Assembly: GCA_003558575.1 (NCBI GenBank)
Contig: PWPY01000036.1
Coordinates: forward strand, 1-9,253
Source of the DNA: Desulfonatronovibrio sp.
GTDB lineage: Bacteria > Desulfobacterota > Desulfovibrionia > Desulfovibrionales > Desulfonatronovibrionaceae
Length of the DNA stretch: 9,253 bases
Direction of reading: 5' to 3'
The translations under genes were made by a program, and so were the position numbers. Below, one piece after another: positions 5,115 to 9,253 of this stretch. Every line of letters begins with the position of its first letter. Position 1 is the stretch's first letter. Below the pieces are notes generated by a model, which searched no databases, was not told the DNA's origin, and was given only the letters and a program-made list of their open reading frames with translations.

Positions 5115-6452
5115 CTACTCAATTCCCCAGGCTGGAGCTGTTGCATGACCAGGCCCTGTGGGAATCATTACAGGCCTGTCTCCATTTCTTGTGGTCAGGT
5201 ACAGGTCATACTTTCCACCCCTGCTGGATGAAAAAGCAATAAAATAACTGTCTGGAGCAAAACTGGGATCTTCATCATTGCCCGGTCCAAAGCTTATCTG
5301 TCTTTCCCGGCCTGTCTCAAGGTCTGCCAGAAAGATTCTATGCCCATCCGGAGTCTGGCGGGTAAAGGCAATATATCTTCCTTCTGGACATATGCTTGGG
5401 TTGGTGTTGTATCTTCCTTCATACGTAACCCTCTGTACCCTGTTGGTTTCAAGGTCAAGCACAAAAATGTGAGGATTACCCAATCTTCCTGAAGCAAAGG
5501 CCATTTTTTTCCCCTGGCTGTCAAAACTGGCTGATACATCAATAGCCCAATGCTCCATGATGGCCCTGTCCATGCGAAAATCTTCTGTCAGCCAGTAAAT
5601 ATCAGGCCTGCCCATGGGGTCAATACTCACGCTTAGCCTGCCGTTGGGAGCAAAGGCTGGAGCAATAACTGTGTTGCCAGGCAGATTATGGACATCTGTT
5701 TCCCCTGTCTCCCTGTTCCAGACGCCCAGAGAATGCTGATTATCTTTAAGCAGGGTGAAGGCTACCTTTTTACTGTCTTTTGACCAGTCCGGGCTCAGGG
5801 CTATGGCCCCAATATTGGTAATTTGTTCCAGATCATGACCAAGGGGAGTCACTGTCCATATTTCTTTTATATCGCCCTGTTTTTTTTCAAAGGCCAGCTT
5901 TGCATGGTAAAAACCGCCCTGCCCGGTAAGATACTCCATAAGCTCTGCACAAAAGCGACGAACCATCTGAGGTAACTGATCAGAAGCGTGCAGGGTGTAG
6001 GCCTTACCCAGAACCATGCGCTGCCCGAAAACTTCAAATGCTCGAAGCTCAACTGAACCGGGAAGTCCCTGGCTTTGATCAATCCCGATTGTGATAATCA
6101 TATCAACCCTGGAAAGGTTGAACTTGCGAAAATCAATATCAGTCCCACGCACCCCTTGTACTTCAGGTCCACCAAGTATCTCACCCTCAGGAACTTCGCG
6201 TAAAAAAGGAAGGAGGTTCAGATTTTTCCTGAGCAGAGACTGTATTTCCAAGGGATATTGACTGTCCTGAATAGCAGTGTTTTCCAACGGCCTGGGCTGA
6301 GTAACAAAGATATTAATCCTGTCCTGCCCCGGGCCGAATATATCTATTTTCAGACTTTCCTGGGCACTAACCGGGGAAAATAGAACAACCGCGACAATCA
6401 ACTGGAATAAAAAAACAAACAAGGTTTTATTGAAATATATTCTACAATGCAT
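5115..6452 (-). CDS. tolB: Periplasmic TolB beta-propeller protein
   Basis: 445 residues from the ATG at 6452. A signal peptide of ~30 residues (hydrophobic core FVFLFQLIVAVVLF, likely cut after PVSA) sends it to the periplasm. The TolB N-terminal domain spans about 31-185, with the family's typical opening IDIFGPGQDRINIFV. The C-terminal six-bladed propeller (about 190-445) shows repeated blade strings such as ALSPDWSKDSKKVAFT, APAFAPNGRLSVS, DVSASFDSQGKKMAFAS, NPSICPEGRYIAFTR and DPSFAPDSYFIAFSSSRG. TolB binds Pal through the propeller and contacts TolA, regulating the trans-envelope pull. The frame is open upstream to a TTG at 6497, but that lacks a ribosome site and would put a charged extension before the signal peptide. 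The ATG has AAAGGA five bases upstream. It sits 139 bases after tolA. Confidence 0.96.
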   Translation of the reverse strand: MHCRIYFNKTLFVFLFQLIVAVVLFSPVSAQESLKIDIFGPGQDRINIFVTQPRPLENTAIQDSQYPLEIQSLLRKNLNLLPFLREVPEGEILGGPEVQGVRGTDIDFRKFNLSRVDMIITIGIDQSQGLPGSVELRAFEVFGQRMVLGKAYTLHASDQLPQMVRRFCAELMEYLTGQGGFYHAKLAFEKKQGDIKEIWTVTPLGHDLEQITNIGAIALSPDWSKDSKKVAFTLLKDNQHSLGVWNRETGETDVHNLPGNTVIAPAFAPNGRLSVSIDPMGRPDIYWLTEDFRMDRAIMEHWAIDVSASFDSQGKKMAFASGRLGNPHIFVLDLETNRVQRVTYEGRYNTNPSICPEGRYIAFTRQTPDGHRIFLADLETGRERQISFGPGNDEDPSFAPDSYFIAFSSSRGGKYDLYLTTRNGDRPVMIPTGPGHATAPAWGIE

Positions 6453-6457
6453 TTTAG

Positions 6458-6463
6458 TCCTTT
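6458..6463 (-). promoter_or_regulatory. Ribosome binding site that decides the tolB start
   Basis: AAAGGA on the minus strand with a 5-base spacer (CTAAA) before the ATG at 6452. This supports a start 45 bases inside the longest open frame, whose first codon is a TTG at 6497. Confidence 0.7.
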
Positions 6464-6518
6464 TAAAGATCTTTATTAATTTAAGCAACAAATTCAAAGC
6501 ATCATATTTTTGCCATAC

Positions 6519-6566
6519 AGATTACTTGGACCGCTTCGCTCCCTCGCAGCGACAGGTGCTGCGTAG
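6519..6566. repeat. Dispersed short palindromic repeat between tolA and tolB
   Basis: On the minus strand this reads as a divergent copy of the known intergenic repeat of the form GTCATTGCGAGGAGCGAAGCG followed by a GCAATCT-like end: here GTCGCTGCGAGGGAGCGAAG, then CGGTCC and AAGTAATCT. TCGCT (6536-6540) pairs AGCGA (6548-6552), and CGCAGC (6545-6550) pairs GCTGCG (6558-6563), so alternative hairpins exist. I recognise the type from memory as common between genes in several proteobacteria. It is non-coding and interrupts the otherwise compact operon. Confidence 0.6.
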
Positions 6567-6591
6567 CTACAACTGTGACTGAACAAAATGA

Positions 6592-7335
6592 CTATACTAG
6601 ATCTTGCAGATTAAAATCAATAATTAATGTTCTAATTCTCACAGTAGGGGGTTCTGGAAGCTGTCTGGTATCTTCAATGGCCCTTAGAGCAGAATGATCA
6701 AAATCTTCTCTGCCGGAACTGCGAACCACCCTGGAGCGAACAATGCGCCCTGTCTGATCAATTTCAACCTCAACCCTGACCACAAGGTTCTGTGTCCCGC
6801 CAATGCGGGGATACCTCCAGTTGCCCTTAATAAGCCTTTCAGCTGTTGCAGCATATATTTCTTGAAGACCAGCCTGCTCCCTTGGAACCTGAGTAGATGT
6901 CTCCCGCTCTACATCACTTCTTAATTCAGCCAGCTCTCTTGCCAATCTTTCCTGTGCTGTTGGCTCTTTTTTTTCAGGAGGAGCAGGGGTTGGATCAGGT
7001 TCAGGTCTTGGCTCGGGTTCTGGCTCTGGTTTGGGCTCTGGTTTGGGCTCTGGACGAGGTTCAGGTTCTGGAACTGGATCTGGCCTGGGTATTTGAACCT
7101 CGGGCTCAGCAGGCTCCGGGACGGGCTCAGGTCTTGGAGGTTCGGGTTTTGCCGGTTCAGGTATCTGAGGTGCTGGAGGGGCAGGCTGTGGTTCTGCCAT
7201 ATAAACAAGTTCAACCATATGAACTTCCCTGTTTAAATCTACAGGTTTTATTTTGCTTATGCCGGAATAATTTACTGAAAATATTATCAGCACTAAGTGC
7301 AATATGGTTGAAGCCAGAAAAGCGGCAAACTGCAT
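6592..7335 (-). CDS. tolA: TolA-like (TonB/TolA family) trans-periplasmic protein
   Basis: 247 residues. A single N-terminal membrane helix (about 4-22) carries S9-x3-H13, the SX3H pattern with which TonB and TolA contact their ExbB/TolQ motors. Residues ~48-120 form a Pro/Glu spacer rich in PEP, KPEP and RPEP units, as in TonB, rather than the long Ala/Lys helix of enterobacterial TolA. A charged helical stretch (121-155) follows, then a C-terminal TonB/TolA domain (about 160-245) with NWRYPRIGG, VEIDQTGRIV, SSGREDFDHSALRAI and a final beta strand. Position between tolR and tolB makes TolA the natural role: coupling TolQR proton force to TolB-Pal. The chosen start is ATG at 7335, with AGGAGG nine bases upstream and 4 bases after the tolR stop. 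The longer frame to 7383 lies inside tolR. A TonB role cannot be wholly excluded from sequence. Confidence 0.9.
   Translation of the reverse strand: MQFAAFLASTILHLVLIIFSVNYSGISKIKPVDLNREVHMVELVYMAEPQPAPPAPQIPEPAKPEPPRPEPVPEPAEPEVQIPRPDPVPEPEPRPEPKPEPKPEPEPEPRPEPDPTPAPPEKKEPTAQERLARELAELRSDVERETSTQVPREQAGLQEIYAATAERLIKGNWRYPRIGGTQNLVVRVEVEIDQTGRIVRSRVVRSSGREDFDHSALRAIEDTRQLPEPPTVRIRTLIIDFNLQDLV
7022..7053. repeat. 12-bp tandem repeat inside the tolA proline-rich segment
   Basis: GGCTCTGGTTTG is repeated in direct tandem at 7022-7033 and 7034-7045 with a partial third unit to 7053. On the coding strand it encodes the KPEP units of the spacer. Identical neighbouring units could change in number by replication slippage, so spacer length may vary between strains. 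Confidence 0.7.
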
Positions 7336-7339
7336 GGGG

Positions 7340-7747
7340 TCAGTCCTCCTCTGGTTCTGCCACAACGCCCAGCCTGTCAACACCCGCTTCTTTCATTCTT
7401 GACATTACCCTGACCACAAGTCCGTATGGCACAACCTGATCTGCCCTGAGGTAAACCAGCCTGTCCCGGTCCTGAATCATTCTCTCGAGATGACCAGTCA
7501 GGTCCTCAAGCTGTACCTCGTATTCGTCAATAAAAATTTTGCTTTCCCTGTCAATATTAACCACCAGATTATCATGATCTTCAGGCAGAGCATCAACAGT
7601 AGTGGTTTGAGGCAAATCCACTTCAATACCTTGAGTGAGCATGGGGGCCGTAATCATGAAAATTATGAGCAGCACCAGCATCACATCTACTATGGGTGTG
7701 ACATTGGTTTGGGTGATAAATCCTTTTCCCAGGGGATCAAAGTCCAC
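7340..7747 (-). CDS. tolR: Inner-membrane proton-channel subunit TolR (ExbD/TolR family)
   Basis: 135 residues. A short cytoplasmic N-terminus is followed by one membrane helix (about 18-36) in TPIVDVMLVLLIIFMITAP. D21 is the conserved aspartate that carries protons in ExbD/TolR proteins. The rest is the periplasmic domain, with the usual VDLPQ and a C-terminal MSRMKEAGVDRLGVV segment. Length is typical of the family. With TolQ it forms the proton-motive-force motor that energises TolA. The start is a GTG at 7747. GAGG, overlapping the tolQ stop, lies six bases upstream, and the next in-frame codon triplet series upstream hits that stop, so no longer form is possible apart from non-standard starts. 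The gap to tolQ is 9 bases and to tolA 4 bases, indicating one transcript. Confidence 0.96.
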   Translation of the reverse strand: MDFDPLGKGFITQTNVTPIVDVMLVLLIIFMITAPMLTQGIEVDLPQTTTVDALPEDHDNLVVNIDRESKIFIDEYEVQLEDLTGHLERMIQDRDRLVYLRADQVVPYGLVVRVMSRMKEAGVDRLGVVAEPEED

Positions 7748-7756
7748 AATAAACCT

Positions 7757-8455
7757 CTACTTTTTTTCCATCCAGGGAAGTTCACGCTGGGCCCTGTTCA
7801 AAAAGGATCCTGCAAAATCAATGAGGTCTGACTGAATATTATTCAAACGCTCCCATAAAATATTATAAAAGATTGTTGCGGGAATCGCCACTACCAGGCC
7901 AAAGGCCGTGGTTACCAGGGCCTCAGAAATACCTGGGGCAACAGTGGCCAGAGTAGCTCCCCTTTGCACTCCAATGGAATGAAAAGAGTTCATAATACCC
8001 CACACAGTTCCCAAAAGGCCGATCAGAAGAGATGAATTGGCGCATATGGCCAGAAAAGTCAGAGATGATGACAGCCTTTTCAAATGAGAGCTTACGCCCT
8101 GACGAAGAACCCGCCTGACATTATCTTCTGCTATCCGGAACTTAACACTGGCTGAAAGCTGACTCTGCTCAAGTTTCTGAATTTCCTTTAGAGCAGCCAG
8201 TCCGATTTCGTATAAGGGAGACTTGGCACTCTGACGGGAAGCCTTCATGGCTTCTGCAAGGTCAGATGCCTGCTCAAAATTCATCACCTGGTCCTGAACC
8301 AGGGTTCGAAACCTTCCGTAAGAAATGAACTTGAATATGATTATAGTCCAGCTGGATAAGGACATGACCAGCAGAACAAGCATGATAATCTGGATAAGCA
8401 GAGATGATTGGACAATCATGGACCAGATTCCCTGCTCAGGAATGAATGTATTCAT
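7757..8455 (-). CDS. tolQ: Inner-membrane motor subunit TolQ (MotA/TolQ/ExbB family)
   Basis: 232 residues with three membrane helices, roughly 15-43, 131-155 and 171-199, and a cytoplasmic loop between the first two. Helix 2 holds GLLGTVWGIM (T150). Helix 3 follows GISEALVTTAFGLVVAIPATI (T182/T183). These are the conserved pore-lining threonines and glycines of the family. TolQ forms the ring around TolR helices and converts proton flow into movement of TolA. The ATG at 8455 is preceded by TAAGG seven bases upstream. That ribosome site is partly inside a 12-bp perfect palindrome, CTTATTAATAAG (8464-8475). The sirtuin gene ends 59 bases upstream with no terminator hairpin, so read-through from it is possible. 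Confidence 0.96.
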   Translation of the reverse strand: MNTFIPEQGIWSMIVQSSLLIQIIMLVLLVMSLSSWTIIIFKFISYGRFRTLVQDQVMNFEQASDLAEAMKASRQSAKSPLYEIGLAALKEIQKLEQSQLSASVKFRIAEDNVRRVLRQGVSSHLKRLSSSLTFLAICANSSLLIGLLGTVWGIMNSFHSIGVQRGATLATVAPGISEALVTTAFGLVVAIPATIFYNILWERLNNIQSDLIDFAGSFLNRAQRELPWMEKK

Positions 8456-8514
8456 ATTAAAACCTTATTAATAAGTGCAGGTTGGATATTTATCTGCCGC
8501 ATGAAAAATGACCA

Positions 8515-9253
8515 TTACTCTGACACCTCCTCCAGTTCAGCCAATATTTGGGGCAGGGCCATTTCAGCAGGCATATCTAACTTAAGGTCTGAAAAACCGT
8601 CATAAGCTGTAGAGCCAAGATTGATTTCAATAACTCTGCCTCCACGCTGCTTTATCCACTGAGGGATGACATTGGCTGGAGCAACTTCACCTGATGTCCC
8701 TGCGATGAGCACCAGATCTGACTGTTCTGTCAGTTCCCGGCTTTTGATCAGGGCATCCTGGGGAATCTGCTCTCCAAAAAACACAACAGCAGGCCTGATT
8801 ATTCCCTGACAGGTTTCACACAGCCAGGGAAGATCTGAACTTTTCAGATTAATGGCCAAGTCTGGATCATAATCTTTTCTACAACTGTTGCAATAAAAAG
8901 AACCACATCCGCCATGAAATTCTATTACATTTTCAGAACCGGCTTCCTGGTGCAGATTATCAATATTCTGAGTAATAATTGCCTTAAGGCAGCCTAACTG
9001 CTCCATGGCAGCCAGGGCATTGTGTGCTGGATTCGGGTGGGCCTGGGAAAACATCTTTACAGCATCAAACAGAAATTCCCATACACCTGCCGGATTATTT
9101 CGAAGCGCCCAGTCAGAACATACTTCCTGGGGGTCAAATTTACTCCATAAACCACCCGGACTCCTGAAGTCAGGAATACCACTGGGAACAGAAATTCCTG
9201 CACCGGTAAGGGCAACAGCGCAACGAGCGGTCTTGAGCATGCTGGCAGCTTCA
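8515..9253 (-). CDS. Sir2-family NAD-dependent protein deacylase (N-terminus outside window)
   Basis: The frame is open through the right edge of the window. The first Met visible (9240) has no ribosome site, and the preceding codons (E-A-A-S) resemble the helix that normally precedes it in sirtuins, so the true start is probably upstream, outside. Numbering from that Met: GAGIS (13-17) and PDFRS (23-27) bind NAD, TQNIDNLH (90-97) is the NAD/ribose motif, H109 in EFHGG is the catalytic base, C117/C120 and C141/C144 are the four zinc cysteines, and GTSGEVAPAN (181-190) is the late Rossmann motif. Sirtuins remove acetyl or other acyl groups from lysines using NAD. The Tyr/Arg pair of CobB/SIRT5 desuccinylases is not apparent after PDFRS, so plain deacetylation is more likely. 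It is upstream of tolQ on the same strand. The CobB/Sir2 family call is secure; the substrate is unknown. Confidence 0.94.
   Translation of the reverse strand, partial: EAASMLKTARCAVALTGAGISVPSGIPDFRSPGGLWSKFDPQEVCSDWALRNNPAGVWEFLFDAVKMFSQAHPNPAHNALAAMEQLGCLKAIITQNIDNLHQEAGSENVIEFHGGCGSFYCNSCRKDYDPDLAINLKSSDLPWLCETCQGIIRPAVVFFGEQIPQDALIKSRELTEQSDLVLIAGTSGEVAPANVIPQWIKQRGGRVIEINLGSTAYDGFSDLKLDMPAEMALPQILAELEEVSE

Noticed and set aside
7336..7383. Longer N-terminus for the TolA-like protein (start at 7383)
   Set aside because: It would lie inside tolR and put a charged stretch before the membrane helix. The ATG at 7335 has a good Shine-Dalgarno and sits right after the tolR stop.
6897..7439. 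Plus-strand 180-codon open frame rich in Val/Leu/Gln
   Set aside because: It is the reverse-strand shadow of the Pro/Glu repeats of tolA; repeats keep several frames open by chance.

Overview
The window looks like chromosomal DNA of a Gram-negative bacterium. It carries an almost complete tol-pal cell-envelope operon, which requires an outer membrane, and beside it a large multidomain signalling kinase. The architecture (an HDOD-GAF-like-kinase-receiver protein next to a MinD/ParA ATPase), the moderate base composition and two kinds of short dispersed palindromic repeat suggest a deltaproteobacterium, perhaps Desulfovibrionales (Desulfobacterota). That placement is inference from gene style only; no marker gene for taxonomy is present.

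Layout. Nearly everything is on the minus strand. Reading that strand from the right edge: a Sir2-type NAD-dependent protein deacylase that runs off the window (9253-8515), then tolQ (8455-7757), tolR (7747-7340), a TolA/TonB-like gene (7335-6592), tolB (6452-5115) and pal (4858-4265). tolQ, tolR and tolA are packed with gaps of 9 and 4 bases. The tolA-tolB gap (139 bases) holds a dispersed repeat. The tolB-pal gap (256 bases) holds an elaborate set of inverted repeats. A strong bidirectional hairpin at 4216-4248 separates pal from a convergent plus-strand gene of unknown function (3658-4212) that ends in a CX2CX5C cysteine cluster. A gene-poor stretch of about 690 bases follows (2969-3657), with an 11-bp inverted repeat, direct repeats and a roughly 105-bp palindromic element. 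The left part encodes the HDOD-sensor-kinase-receiver protein (2968-296), whose stop codon overlaps the GTG start of a MinD/ParA-type ATPase that runs off the left edge (299-1).

How the genes work together. TolQ and TolR form the proton-driven inner-membrane motor. The TolA-like protein spans the periplasm, and TolB and the outer-membrane lipoprotein Pal complete the trans-envelope link that pulls the outer membrane inward at division. The TolA here carries a proline-rich TonB-style spacer, and Pal has a long charged helical linker. The kinase and the ATPase appear translationally coupled, suggesting a two-gene signalling/positioning unit, but the ATPase is cut off and its exact type cannot be settled. 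No RNA gene, CRISPR array, intact transposon or phage gene was seen. No clearly new multi-gene system is evident. The best leads are the kinase-ATPase pair, the cysteine-cluster protein with its ambiguous start and repeated leader motif, and the switch-like inverted repeats between tolB and pal.
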